A stretch of DNA of 64,000 nucleotides from Alentia gelatinosa (Eukaryota > Annelida > Polychaeta > Phyllodocida > Polynoidae): positions 54,268,789 through 54,332,788 of the forward strand of contig OX465584.1 in NCBI GenBank assembly GCA_950022655.1, written 5' to 3'. Shown piece by piece: positions 34,701 to 49,700 of the stretch. The position numbers and the translations under genes were made by a program. The stretch's first letter is position 1, and each line of letters opens with the position of its first letter. The notes under the pieces are model-generated. The model saw only the letters and a list, made by a program, of their open reading frames with translations, was not told where the DNA came from and searched no databases.

Positions 34701-37700
34701 CTAGTGGGCCTAAAGCCGTAGACACACCAAGCGAGAAACGCAGCGACTTCCAGAATCGCCAACACAAAATGGCGTGTATGTGAGCTATTATTTCATATTT
34801 AACCTTATTATTGCTTCTAAGACGCTAAATGATAGGCGGGAGATATTCCTATGAAATGATACCTCACATACATGCTATTTTGTATTGGCGATTCCGGAGA
34901 TCGCCGCCTTGACTCGTTTGGTGTGTCCCCGGCATTAACCACCCTCCTAAACATCAACCTCTCGTGGTTTAAGGACCGCCCATCCACAAAACCATCGATT
35001 ATTGTATATGTAGTCAATATATATATTTTTTTTTTGAATATCGAGCTTCGCTCTATTTATTGAACTGAAAGAGTTACAGTAAGTACGGGTAGAAAATACA
35101 TGTGAACTTTCCATCGGCACATAATGGACTATCCAAAGGGCTACAAGTGGTCGCTCCAACGTAGAACAATGTCTGAAATCATGTCCAGTATAACCATGTT
35201 TCTCCCAAAAGGGGGGGGGGGAGTAAAAAAAAAAAAAAAAAGAGGTTCTTGGAAAAAGGTACATTGTTGTGAAATGCGTCCAATGCTTCAATTAGTACGA
35301 GACAGGATAAAAATTAGTATAAGTGTGCTATATTGTTCTTGCAAATAGTTAGATAAGCTTTTCAGAGTTTCCTATGTACAATCTTTGTAGTCAATATTCA
35401 AAGCATTTTATTATCCATCGAATACAAAGCCCCCATTGAGAATGTATGGGGACTCTGTAAACCATGACCCATTGTATAAAACCTGTCAGATACTATAACT
35501 GTGGTATACGGATTCAAACCTGTGGTAGACGGCCTCAAAACCATGGTATACGGGGAAAATAGTCCCTTTTGTTATAGAGCAAAGAAATAGTCTCTATTGT
35601 TGTACCTTTTAATATGGCAATAACTGGGTTTAATTCATTGGAGAAGATGGATAATAAATACAACGAATAGTTTTGTGGACAGGTGGCTCTATAAACCACT
35701 CGAGGTTAACGCTCGTGTATTACTACGCGTCTACCTCTCGTGGTTTCGGTCGCCTGTCCACAAAACCATCGATTATTGTCTATGTTCTAACTCGAGGGAG
35801 TTGATCTAGGTGTATGGTGAACTGTAGAATATATATCTATATTTCAAATCTAAATCCATTCTTCATTAATTCATACAAATAATATTATAGCATGTTTTGT
35901 AAGAGAATCTAACAATGTGTTCGAATAATGATCAGCAGCTGATAAGATTCTTTTCTTTTTTTTAATTTTCACATGGAAGAAGTACAAGACATTCTGCTAG
36001 TTGCAGGTTTTGTGTGTCTTCTGATACCATTTTACACATAAAAAATGGTCAATAGATAATTTCGTTTCTAAGTGGCTATATGGCACTTGCGGTACATCAT
36101 TACAGAAGATAAACCTTGTACAATTTAATCAAGAGCATCATAGGATGCACGCGTATATATACAGTTTTAATAGGAAAATGAGATGCATGAGATGGTATGA
36201 TAAACATATATAAACATGGTTTAGGTTCTGTATTAAGAAAGGATTTACTTCTTTTTTTTTCTATTTTTTTTACCAGTGTTAAGAATGTCTGTTATTCTAT
36301 GTATGTCTTTCTCTTTTCCTAAAAAAAAAAACCCAACAAACTATGAAATTTGTTATCATGCATGGATAATTTACTGTTGTATTGAATACTAATTCCATGT
36401 AAGTTTGAGAAGTGCCAATAAACTGCTTTTGAAAGAAAAAAAACCCAAAAAAAACCCACTTTTTTCTTTTCTTTTTTTAATTCTTTATTGAACCTGGAAG
36501 TACATACAGCGATAAGCCGGTTTGATCATGCATCCAGCCTGGGAAGTTACACCCAAAGAATGCCATCTCTTTATAGGGAACAGAGCCATTGTTAGTTCAT
36601 GAAGCAGTCACTAGGTGGTCGGGGGACAAAACCTGTATTCTGGCTCTTTGTTCTTACGAAATTCAGCTTCCTTTCAATATTTTACCAAGGTTCCTTTGAC
36701 TCTCTACACCGATCCCAGAGCAGGAAGATATAATGCTAAAACCCAGGACATGATGTTTTTTACATTGAACACTTTATTTACATATGTGAGCCTCCAGTAG
36801 TGAAGAACAGCTACTTTTTCACCTCCTTTAGTGAAGAACAGCTACTCGGGGGGCGTCATGGCGGCGCCCATGGATCATAGGCTATATACCGTATATTGAC
36901 ATTATCATTTGATCAGTTCCATATTATAGACACCACATTAAGCGTGTTGTTTCGTGATACAGGGTGGAATGAAGGCAGTGATGTGGACGGACGTCTTCCA
37001 GATCTGCACCATGCTCATGGGACTGGTGGCCATTATCATCATCGGATCCATGAACCAGGGAGGCTTCGGCAACGTCTGGGCCATAGCCCAGCAGGGCGGC
37101 CGCGTCAACTTCCTCGAGTTTGTCAACTTTTACTATATAGTCTGTTTGACGGAGCTGTGGTGTGTTCAGCATAGAGTTGCGACTACGAGTGATTCCCTGC
37201 TTGAATTCGGTCTCGGATTTGGCGCGAGTTCTTTTTTCGAAGAAATTGGGGCCCGATTTACGGAAATCGGCGCCCCGATTTCCTCGAAGGAGTTCCCAAC
37301 ATAAACTTTTACTATATACCCATGCCGTATTTACTGTAAATACGTACCGTTTTGACATGTAACATAAAAATACTGTACGGACCACTGGTCCGTACACTAA
37401 AATACGGACCACCTTGCCATACACGTTTATTAGATATTGGTTGTTAAGCCAAACGAAATTGATGATTTTTTTTTTAATTTCGGGTATATAGTAAATATAT
37501 AACGTCCAACCATGCTTGTATAAGTCACAGAACTTGATGACAATTTACGGTTTGGATGGAACTCGGTGTAAACGCCTTGTTCCGTACAAACCGTAAATTG
37601 TCATCTCGTTGTACAGCATGATTAGGACGTTCTATATTCGTATTTTCCCTAACAGAATAGTTTTTACACTTTATCTCACCCCTGGTATCTTTTTCTCTCA

Positions 37701-40700
37701 TATACTTAACATTGGGAACTCGTACTCAATGCCCATTAGGTATTAAGAAAAAATGCTCGATCGGGGATTAGGTTACAAATGATAGCCAATTAGTTAATAC
37801 AGGGTTGAGATAAATTCAGAAACTTATTCAAGTTTAGGGTCAGAAGTTGTTCCCATCTCGTTTGAATTGCTATGCAATTCACGTGGCTTCGCCTTGTGAA
37901 TTACTAGAGGGAAACTATGTTCCGGTGAAAGGAAGTCAAAGTTACGAGGTAAGGCTTGGAAAAATTACTGCCCAAGGCCCTGGCCGCGGGCAGTAATTTT
38001 TCCAACCCTTACCGAGTAATTTTGACTTCCTTTCACTGGTACTTGGTTTCCCTATTCCTATATACCTTCAAATGTGGTTTAATAAGAGACAATCTGATTG
38101 GTCTAAATGTCAACCTTGGGTAGTATACGGCAACCTTGGGTAGTATACCAACCTTGGGTAGTATCAGATAGTTATTCCACCCCCCAGAGCGTGGTGTAAG
38201 CATAGAGTGTACAGCCATAGGTATATAGGAATACGCTATTCAAACTTGATGGGATACAAGCTCTGACCGTAAACTTTCATAGGTTCCCTTTATAAGGTCT
38301 CATACAATTTGACTTACTCTTGACAGTCTTTCATGATAAACATACATTATTCCTGTTGGTGACCTTCTGATCACATGTTACCTTCTGATCTATCGGTATG
38401 CCAATTGGTAAGGTGCAGAGGTGTGCTTTCCATTGGTTGGAAACGTGTCTATTGGTTGGTAATGATATAGTCACGGGTAACCAATAGAAACCGCACTTTC
38501 CATTCATAGTTAATAGACTAGAGACTGAAATACCTCATTGACCCACTACTGCTTGATATATCGGGATCCTAGGAAAGGCTGTTCTGGAAGTAAGTTGACT
38601 GGATGCAAGTGGGTTATAGAAAATGACACATATATTGAATAAACCTAAACCTTTTAATTGTTTTTTTATATAATTCATCGCTCATTCATCAATAATGAAC
38701 ATCCCATTTGCTCCTAGTTATTCCCGTTAACGGCTCATTTCCCACTCGGAGCAGAATTCAACTCACTGCTTGCCTCTTCTGAGATTCCTATGGCGCTATA
38801 TAACGATCATCCCTGCAGATTATATCATTATTATCATTATTTATTGCTAGGGGGCACAGTTTCCCAGGGTGGGGGTGACTTTTTTTTGGAGGGGGGTATT
38901 CCAAGGGGGGCATCTTCTTCTTTTTTTGGGGGGGGGGGGGCGGGGATATTCCAAAGAGATAACATTTTTAGGGAATTCACATGCGGAGACCAACCTTTAT
39001 TTTCCCGATTCATGCCGCAAAAACTGTGCCCCCCAGCCATAAATAATAGATGCTCCCTTAACCTCAAACTCTCAAAGATGAAGTCATCCTCTCCAAAAGA
39101 GTTCTACCTTGTTTAACCTACATCTATATCATATTCAGAAGACTAATGTGATAGCTAATCGATTGAACACTGTGTAATGGTATCCCCATAATAATAGAGA
39201 TTTGAGATGAGATTTTGTTTTTTTTCTCCCAGCTTTGATCCTAACCCTGGAGAACGCCACACCTTCTGGTCGCTGGTATTCGGAGGTACCTTTATGTGGC
39301 TTGCCATCTACGCCGTCAACCAGTCGCAGGTGCAGCGAGCTCTCACCTGCCCCAACCTCAAGTCAGCTCAGGTGTGAGTGAACAATTCGGTTTTATTATC
39401 CATCATATATACAAAGATATGCTTTAAAGTGCCCCTAGCTAAGACGGCCCTCTTCCAGCGATCACCGATGTACCGTGGGCATAGACTATGGAACGAGCTA
39501 TCAAAAGACTTGCAACATGTTGCTTCTGTTAAAGAGTTTAAGCGAATTGTTAAATCGAAACACTCAGAATATGACTGGAGGTAGCTATAAAGTGGGCTGT
39601 GTGAGAATTGCGCAATGATGTATTATATGTGTTATCTACATTTCATCCTATAACTTCATATCATGTGCCTAATCTAATAACTCGATGTGATATCCTGATT
39701 GTTCATACTACATCTCAGTGGAAGACCTGCTAAAAGCAGAACTGTTATGCCAATAAATAAAAAAAAAATAATAATAAAAAAAGACTCTATTGAAAATGTA
39801 TGGGGACTCAGTCAACCATGATCCATTATGTAAAACCTGTAAGATACCATAACTGTGGTACACGGATTCAAATCTCGCGTCAATACCATGGTATACGGCA
39901 AAGATAGCCCCTTTGTGCTATAGAGCAAAAAAACTGTCCTTATTGTTGTACCATTTAATATGGCAGTTACTGGGTTTAATTAATTCGAAAAGATGGATGA
40001 TAAATGCAACAAATGATGGTTTTGTAGAAAGGCGGCTCTGTTATCTACTCAAGGTCTCTCGAGTACCGTGATAATCTCAATGTCTGGTCTATATACATGT
40101 CCGGAACTATTGTATCTGAAAAACTTGTTGTATACGAGAGATGCAATGAAATATTCAACAAACAAAAAAAGGTCTATCTCTGTTTTACCCGAGCTTAGTG
40201 GCTTAGTGGTAGGGGTGGTCCACATGAGCATGGGGGGTGGGTAGTTCAAATCCCGGTCAGGTCATAACAAAGACTTCCACAATATTCCATCAATAATGGG
40301 TTTTTTCCCAAATATATATATTTTTTTATTAAGCAGCTTCATGAATGTCATTGAATGAAGTACAGTACGCATCCATCGCGAAACTAATAAAATTATAGAA
40401 GGATAATAAGATGGAGAGGATAAGGTATAGTCACATATTCTTCTGTCCAAGTCTCTTAACAATCATACATATTGCTCTTTTTTTTGGGGGGGGGGGGGAA
40501 TAGATCTTCCTTTTTTATACATCAAAGTAAACGAGTCAGCAGTCATAGTTCCTAATTCATTACCACTGTTAAAATCATTTCCAGGAAAAGAGGAAGCTCC
40601 CTAATGACATCAATTCACATGAGATAAGGTCCAAACTCGATACTTGTGTTGTTAAAAAAATTTTTTAAAGATATAGACGTAGACGATAACAGTTACAACA

Positions 40701-43700
40701 TGCAAATCACAGAGTACACCACCCACCATTTAGAGTCTAGCCTAACCCCCATTAGGTTTAAGCAAACAGCAACAGCACCAGATATGCCGTCAACTTGTCA
40801 CGTGTATAGTTTTTTTTCAAACATTAAAAAACCAACTCTACACATGAAGACACCGTAGTTTATTGCCTGTTTTCACATTGCTTACAGAGCTACTGAATAT
40901 TCAACCTCGTTATGTGTATCATTGGATTATATAATGTTTGTCTAGTGTCAAATATTCCTATATACCCATTTCTGAAACCTCTATAGTTATGTACCGCTGC
41001 TGGGGGTGCAGTAATTATAAGTTATGTAGCGAGGCTGACGTTTTCGTCCCAGGCTGACGTTTTCGTCCCGGCCTGACCACGTGACATAAAGAGCAACGGG
41101 ACGAAAACTTAGTTATTGCAGTTACTCGATAAGGGTGGCCATTTTTCTGGGGCTATTGCAGGAAAAGAAATAATCATTTTTTATCTATATATGAAGGTAT
41201 ATAGGAATAGGGAAACCAAGTACCGGTAATCAAAAGTCAAAGTTACTCGGTAAGGCTTGGAAAAATTACTGCCCTCGGCCAAGGCCTTGGGCAGTAATTT
41301 TTCCAAGCCTTACCTCGTAACTTTGAACTTTTGCTCACCGGAACATAGTTTCCCTCTAATACGACATGCACGGATCAGTTTACATAACCTCATTAGATGA
41401 TCATGTCAAATGCATCAAGCGCTTACCAGGTTATATAACCTCATTGTTTAACCTTTTTATAAGTAGTCTTACCTAATTATAACAACTTGCACAGTGCGCC
41501 TTTAAATAAATAGCTAATAAACCTTTTTCCTCCAATGACGTCCCATCACTTAACACATTGCTTACAGAGCGATGCTGCTGAATGGACCAGGCCTCATCAT
41601 TCTCATGGCCCTCACATCTCTTTGTGGACTCATCATTTATGCACACTTCCTAACATGTGACCCCATCACCAATAAGGACATCTTTGCCAGAGACCAGGTG
41701 TTTCTTTATTCTGTTTCATTCTAAGTGTTAGGCCCGGCGTCCACCTACTACAATATGGCTCCGATATTGTTTACGATGCACCTCCCGTTAAAAATTCGAA
41801 ATCGCGTCGGAAGGTCACCTAATATCGGGGCAGTTGACCACGTTTCTGCGATTAGACACCGACAAAAACCCTATGCAATGCGTGGTGGATTGGCATGTCT
41901 AGACATATATCTACGATTTTGCAACTTCCCGATATGTCTCCGATATTTGCTATTTGTATCGGTGCCATATTGGTAGGTCTAAATTTCTATCGTAGTGGGT
42001 GGACGCCAGGCCTTATTCTCCTGTATATCAATATCTTTCTTCTTTAAAACCATAATGCAATTACAAGAACATCTTAATTAACAAGAAGTATACCATAAGT
42101 TGAAGGTGCCCTATAATTTCACAAGGCCAGACTGAATGAGATTCGGGGGCCTACATAACATCATTTATCCTACCCCTAATATAAAACCCATAGGCTTAAC
42201 ATTGAGTTTCCGTATGCCACGCTGACTGGCATACAGAGTTTTATATGCCACTAGTGGCATACAGAATTTTTATCACGTAATATTCCAAAATAGAGGAGAC
42301 GGGGTAGGATAAAATCAAAACCTGATTCGTTTCAATCATGGCCACTGCATTCAACTCCTGGAGTTTTGGCTCCGGACTTCACTCGGTTTCACCTCGTGAA
42401 ATCACTATGCCAAACTCCAGTCGTGGCATACGGTGGTCAAGATTAAAACTCATCCAGTTTTACGATATTACTATATACCCATGCCGTATTTACTGTAAAT
42501 ACGTTCCGTTTTGACATATAACGTAAAAATACTGTACGGACCACTGGTCTGTACACTAAAATACGGACCACCTTGCCATACACATTTAATAAATATTGTA
42601 ACCGTAAATTGTCATCTCGCTCTGTGACTTGTACAGCATGGTAAGGACGTTCTGTATAATTACTACATGTGTATACCCATGACGTATATACTGTAAAAAC
42701 ATACCGATTCACCATACGGAACCTTGTTCAGTACGCCTCGGTAGTTTACATTTACCATTGTTGATAGTTTACATTCACCATTGTTGTAAACAATATATTG
42801 CATAATAGTTATTGAATTCTACTGCTGCCATTGGTGCATATGCAAAGTAAGGTAAACGCTGATAAAAACAAAACAAAACTTGGCTTTGCTGAATAACTCT
42901 AATGACTGGTCACTCCTCACTCTAGCTGATCCCCTTCTACGTTATGGATGCCATGAGCCACTTGAAGGGACTCCCTGGACTATTCATTGCATGCATCTTC
43001 AGTGGAGCGCTAAGGTTAGTACAGGGGCCAGTTTAATAATCTAGGATCGTACATGAAGACCCTTTTCTGTACCTCATAAGGCCCGTTTCCATTGGCCGAC
43101 AAACAGGGTGTAGATTTTTTGTATTCTCCTAATAGCCTATTTCCATTGGGCATCACTGATACAGTCAGGAACCACCGACGGACCTTAGCATTGCTGATAC
43201 AAAATTGAAATAGGCTATTAGGAGAGCACAGAAAATGTTTGTCGGCCAATGGAAAAATGCCTTTAAAAGGGTTAACGTTTAATGATGTTTAAGTTCGTTC
43301 GTATTAGCCGTCCAAATCGTCCATAAGTATTGAATTAAATAGACCTACATTGTCGCTGTTTCTCTATGGCATACAGAATAATCTTAGATTATCAAATAGA
43401 AGACCTAAGATTTTCTCATTATCTACAAATCTTGTCTATGTGGTGTGAAAAGTAAAAGAACTCTCACCTCAGTAAATGTGTAGGGTTGACGACGTAGTGT
43501 CATGTACAGTAGCTAAGGCCTAATCCTATAGACTAGCTAACCCAGTGACAAGAAAAGAGAATTCAGAATATCTTCTATACTAAATGAAGAAGACAGATAA
43601 CCATACACAGATATGTATTAATAACATATATTATAACAAAGTATACAGTTACATAACAATTCTCATCAACATACAAAATCATATACACTTCTGTAGTGTA

Positions 43701-46700
43701 CATATGATATAAGTCCTCTTGGTCTAAGCAGTGCTCACAGTCTATCACTTTCAGTTATTGTTCAATGTCTCCTTGACTTGTGGATATAGATGATCCAAAG
43801 TAGTGGTAGCAGTCATCAGTCTCTATTCCTCCAGTGCTGGGGTGGTAGAAGATCATGGAGAAACCCAATCCTGAGTCATGGCCTCTGTAGCATAGAGTCC
43901 TATGGTGTTTCAAGCCTGACACTGCAGTGGTGGTAATGCTGAGTAGCATGGAGATGTTGACGCCACGGTGTCTGGGTTCCAAGTCAGCTGTGAGTTGAAA
44001 TCTGCTTCCTTATATACCCTATCGGGGGGTCAGTCCAAACGAAGACAGGGGATGGTTCAAACGCTGGGGGTGGCAGTCCAAACAGTTAGGCCTTAACCTC
44101 TATCTGGAGCGAGGACCTGTTAGGAAGCACCCTGTGATATTCTCAATACATACATCACACCTCCCTCCTTAAACAAAAAAAAAAGATTTTTTTTTTTTTT
44201 TTTAACATCATACATCAAGAAATATGTTATACAATATGATATATGGCATTTTGCAACATACATTTACCTTTTGTCAAAATTACACTTAGTACCTTTTACC
44301 ATCTTTGGGTAATAACACTTAAAACAATAGTATGTACATAATTAAAGGAAACATTTAAGAAGCTCGTGACAAAGCATCAGCACAGACATTGTCTACACCT
44401 CGTACATGAAAAATCTCAAGATTGTATTCTTGCAACAGCAAACTCCAGTTTAGCAATCGCCTGTTTTTGTTTTTCATCTTCTGCAAGAATGTCAGGGGGT
44501 TGTGATCTGTATACACAAGTACTGGATCTAGAGGGGATGACACATAAACACTGAAGTGTTGTAAGGCCAACACTAATGCCAAAGTTTCCTTTTCAACAGT
44601 TGAATAGTTCTTTTGGTGACAATTGAACTTCTTTGAAAAATAGCATACAGGGTGCTGAACACCATTGTCGTCGTTCTGCAGTAGCACTGCACCTACCCCA
44701 TGGTCACTTGCATCAACCATCAAAATGAACTTCTTACCAAAGTCTGGAGCCGTCAGAACAGGTCCAGAACACAAAATAGATTTCACTTTCCCAAAAGCAT
44801 CATCACCCTCTTTGGACCAGATAAAGTCTTTCTTTTTCTTTAACAGGTTTGTAAGTGGAGCAGAGAAATTCTTACAGAACTTCCTGTAATATCCAGCCAT
44901 GCCAAGAAACCTCATCAAACTTCTCTTGTTTGCTGGAACTGGATATTCAACAATACTCTTGATTTTGGCTTCAACTGGTGCTACCTGACCTAGACCAACA
45001 ACATGTCCAAGATAAATCACCTTTGCCTATCCAAACTCACTTTTTGTCAGGTTTACAGTTAGGTTTGCTTGTTTGAGCCTCTCTAACACAGATTGCAGCC
45101 TACACAAATGCTCTTCCCAGGTGTCACTGTAAACCACAATATCGTCAACATACACTTCCACACCTGGCAGACCTTTCAAACACTGATTCATCATTATTTG
45201 AAAAGTTGCTGGAGCATTCTTCATACCAAATGGCATCACTTTGTATTGATACAAACCATCAGGAGTAACAAAAGCAGACACTCGCTTTGCTCTGTCACTC
45301 AAAGGAACCGCCCAGTAACCTTTGAGTAAGTCACATTTGGTGATATACTTTGCTTTGCCAATTTTGTCAATGCAGTCATCTATTCTTGGAATAGGATATG
45401 AGTCTGTCTTGCTGAGATCATTTACTTTGCGAAAATCAGTGCAAAATCTAACAGACCCATCTGGCTTTGGTACAAGTATACAAGGTGATGACCAGTCACT
45501 GTTGCTTGGCTCAATGATGTTATTCTCTAACATGTAAGATACCTCTTTGCTCATTTTCTTAGCCTTGTCTGGGCTAACTCTGTAAGGATGTTGTTTGATA
45601 GGGAGAGCTTCTCCCACATGTACATCATGGATAGCAATTTTTGTTTGGCTAGGAACATCAGGAAAGACATCCTTATACTCTCTGAGCAATGTGCCCAATT
45701 CCTCTTTCTGTACTGGAGGCAGGTGCCCTAACTTGGCATCTAGATTCGCAAGAACATTTGAGTTGTTCAGTTTTACACAGTAGTCTGTGGGTACAAAATC
45801 AGTTGTTTCTCCCTCATCACTCAGTGCATTCATACAACAGCCAACAGTCTTGATACTGTCAGAACTTTCTCTGTCATAATAAGGCTTCAACATGTTGATG
45901 TGACATAACTGGGTAGATCGTCTTCGGTCAGGAGTTTTAACAACATAGTTCACCTCTCCAATTCTTTTGACTACCTCATAAGGACCATGGTAGCGAGCCT
46001 TGAGTGTATGCCCAGTAATGGGTAGCAACACCAGGACCTTGTCTCCCACAGAGAATATACGCTCTTGGGATTTCATGTCAAACTGGTCTTTCATCTTTCT
46101 TTGAGCTTCTTTCAGATTCTCACGTGCTAACTCACAAACACGAACTAGCCTGGGTCTAACTTTGGAAACATAATCCAAGACATTATTGTTTTCAGGGTTA
46201 TCTCCTAACCAATGTTCCTTCAATACCTTCAATGGACCTCGTACACTGTGGCCAAAAACCAGTTCAAAAGGACTGAATCCTAAGGATTCTTGAACAGACT
46301 CTCGAGCAGCAAATAACAGCATACCAATACCTTCATCCCAATCTTTCTCATTCTCAAAGCAGTAAGTCCGCATCATGTTCTTGAGAGTGCAGTGGAATCT
46401 TTCCAATGCACCTTGAGACTCTGGGTGGTAAGCACTGGACTTCACCTGCTTTATACCTAGTTCGTGAACTACTTGCTGGAACAAGCCAGACATGAAGGTT
46501 GAGCCTTGATCAGACTGAATCTCTCGTGGAAGGCCAACCAATGAGAAGAAATTAATCAAAGCTTTGACTATCTTTGGGGCAGAGATATTTCTGAGTGGTA
46601 TAGCCTCAGGAAATCTTGTAGAAGCACACATTATTGTGAGCAAGTACTGATTACTAGATCGAGTTTTGGGCAGAGGACCTACACAGTCAATAATGACATG

Positions 46701-49700
46701 GCTGAATGCTTCTCCCACTGCGGGAATGGGCCGTAATGGAGCAACAGGGATCTTTTGATTAGGTTTCCCAACCATTTGACATGTGTGACAGGTTCTACAA
46801 AATTGGGCAACATCTTGCCTCATCTTAGGCCAATAGAAGTGCCTCATGATCTTTTCGGATGTCTTGTTAACACCCAAATGACCACCCATGGGTAGTTCAT
46901 GTGCTACATTAAGAACCTCAGAGCGATAAGCCCTAGGAAGCACAATTTGGTAAACAATAGACCAGTCCTCTGATGCTGGGACATCTGGTGGTCTCCATTT
47001 TCTCATGAGAACACCATCCTTAAAGAAGTACCCTGTCGAGACTTTGTCAAGCTCCTCATCTGAGAGGGCATGGTGGGTAAGCGATAGAATATCAGGATCT
47101 TGCTTTTGTTCAGCAATCAACTTACTCCTACCAAGAGGGACATCATTATCCAAGTTAGTCTTGTCATCATTTTGACTTGACCCTAGTTGAGAACTGACAG
47201 AAGGATAACCTTTAAAATGTTCATCCTTTGAGTTGATAAATGTCTGAGACAAATCAATAATATCAGCCTCAGTCTCAACATCCACAGAATGTTTTTGGCT
47301 TAACTGTTTAGCCTGAGCCCTAGTCACAGCACAAGAGGGATAAACTTCACCTATCTCCTCATCAATAACATCATCTTCTGATGACAAAGTGACTGGCTCA
47401 AGAACCATCTTTGGTTCTACAAAGACTTTTTCCCCTGCTAGATCATTTCCTAGCAACATTGATACACCGTCAACTGGCAGTTCAGATTTTACTGCAACTT
47501 CAACAGACCCTGATACCAAATCAGACTCTAGTCTGATTGTGTGAAGAGGTACACTCATGAAACCACACTCAACACCACGAATAATGACATATTCACCAGT
47601 AGCTGAACTTGAACTGAAAGGCAAAGCATTTTCTAAAACCATGGATTGAGATGCCCCAGTATCTCTCAAGATACGAATAGGGACAGAATCTGCAGTGTCA
47701 CTACCTAGAGACACATTACCTTCAAGTACAAATGGTTTGTATTCTTCTCTGACATCAGTTACCTTATCTGTATCAAATGGCACAATAACACACTCTGACT
47801 TTTTGGATGTTATGAATGCATTTGGCTTGGGCTCAGCTTTCTTCTTTTTCAGTGCCCAACACTCAGACATAATGTGACCCAGTTTGTGACAGTAATGACA
47901 TTTTAGAACTGAACTCCTTCCTGAGTACTCACCTTTTGGCTTCACACTAGATTTCAGATCTTTGCTATCACCACCTTTTGCTCCAAGACTAGAATTGCTC
48001 CCTTGAGGTGCACTCTTCTTTTGTTGAACACTAGTCTTATGGGTTATGGCATAATCATCAGCAAGAGTGGACATTTCATGCAAGGACATTACTTTCTTTT
48101 CATCGAGATAAGTCTTGAGATCATTGTATGTGCAGCGCTTAAATTCTTCAACAAGGCACAGTTGTCTGAGTTTATCAAAACTATCCTCCACTTCCATAGA
48201 TTTGCACCACCTGTCAAAGTACACTTCCTTTTCATGAGCAAACTCTACATAGGTTTGATTATCTTGCTTACGGTAACTCCTAAACTTCTGACGATATGCC
48301 TCTGGTACCAGTTCATAAGCCTTGAGAACAGCAGCTTTGACCTTTTCATAATCTAGACTGTCATTCAAAGACAGTGCCGAATAAGCTTCCTGAGCTTTAC
48401 CCCTCAAAACACTCTGCAACATCAGTGCCCACTTCTCTTTTGGCCATTTCATGCTTTGGGCAACCTTCTCAAAATGTTGAAAGTACTTGTCAACCTCATT
48501 TTCATTGAATGATGGCACTAGCCGTACATCTTTACTAACATCACAAATGTTCCGTTGGTTTGTCCTCTCAGAAGCAAGCTGTAGCTCCATTTCTTTAAGC
48601 CTAAGTTCTTTGTCAGCCTGAATACGATCATGCTCTCTTTCCTTTTCAGCCTGAATCTGAGCAAGCTCTCTCTCTTTTTCAGCCTGGACTTGAGCTAGCT
48701 CTTTTTCAGCCTGAAGTCGAGCATGTTCTACTTCTAGTTGTTTGAGTTTTATCGCTCTCTCTAAAACCTCTTTACGACCTGCTTCTGAGGGACCACTAAA
48801 ATCTGATTCATGTAAAACATCTTCTGGTAATAACTCATCATCAACCAATATTTCAACAATCGCTTTTTTCAGTTCAGCTTTTCGGCTAGACCTTTTCACA
48901 TCAAGTTCTAACTCCCTAGCAATTGCTAACAATTCATCCCTTCTGAACTGTTCTAATTCCTCCACAGAGGGTGACTGTAGAAAAGCTTGGTACTTAGACA
49001 TTCTGATTTGTTGTACTTATAATCAAGAGAACAGTTTTTCATTTCCCGGACAAGCCCCCAATTTCTGTCATGTACAGTAGCTAAGGCCTAATCCTATAGA
49101 CTAGCTAAACCAGTGACAAGAAAAGAGAATTCAGAATATCTTCTATACTAAATGAAGAAGACAGATAACCATACACAGATATGTATTAATAACATATATT
49201 ATAACAAAGTATACAGTTACATAACAATTCTCATCAACATACAAAATCATATACACTTCTGTAGTGTACATATGATATAAGTCCTCTTGGTCTAAGCAGT
49301 GCTCACAGTCTATCACCTTCAGTTATTGTTCAATGTTTCCTTGACTTGTGGATATAGATGATCCAAAGTAGTGGTAGCAGTCATCAGTCTCTATTCCTCC
49401 AGTGCTGGGGTGGTAGAAGATCATGGAGAAACCCAATCCTGAGTCATGGCCTCTGTAGCATAGAGTCCTATGGTGTTTCAAGCCTGACACTGCAGTGGTG
49501 GTAATGCTGAGTAGCATGGAGATGTTGACGCCACGGTGTCTGGGTTCCAAGTCAGCTGTGAGTTGAAATCTGCTTCCTTATATACCCTATCGGGGGGTCA
49601 GTCCAAACGAAGACAGGGGATGGTTCAAACGCTGGGGGTGGCAGTCCAAACAGTTAGGCCTTAACCTCTATCTGGAGCGAGGACCTGTTAGGAAGCACCC

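Noticed and set aside
37111..37130. Exon 6 ending at TTT with donor GTCAAC
   Set aside because: This would put a stop at the start of exon 7. The GT two bases after CTCGA keeps frame and gives the conserved DFDPNP.
39366..39375. Exon 7 donor directly after CAG (GTGTGA)
   Set aside because: It breaks frame with exon 8. The GTGAGT two bases later is the better donor and restores the conserved reading.
43755..43982. 75-codon frame on the minus strand, also at 49323-49550
   Set aside because: It lies wholly inside both LTRs and shows no protein motif. Its duplication simply reflects the two LTRs.
45027..45029. UAG as a programmed gag-pol readthrough signal
   Set aside because: It lies deep within RT, after protease and integrase, where no known element places its gag-pol switch.
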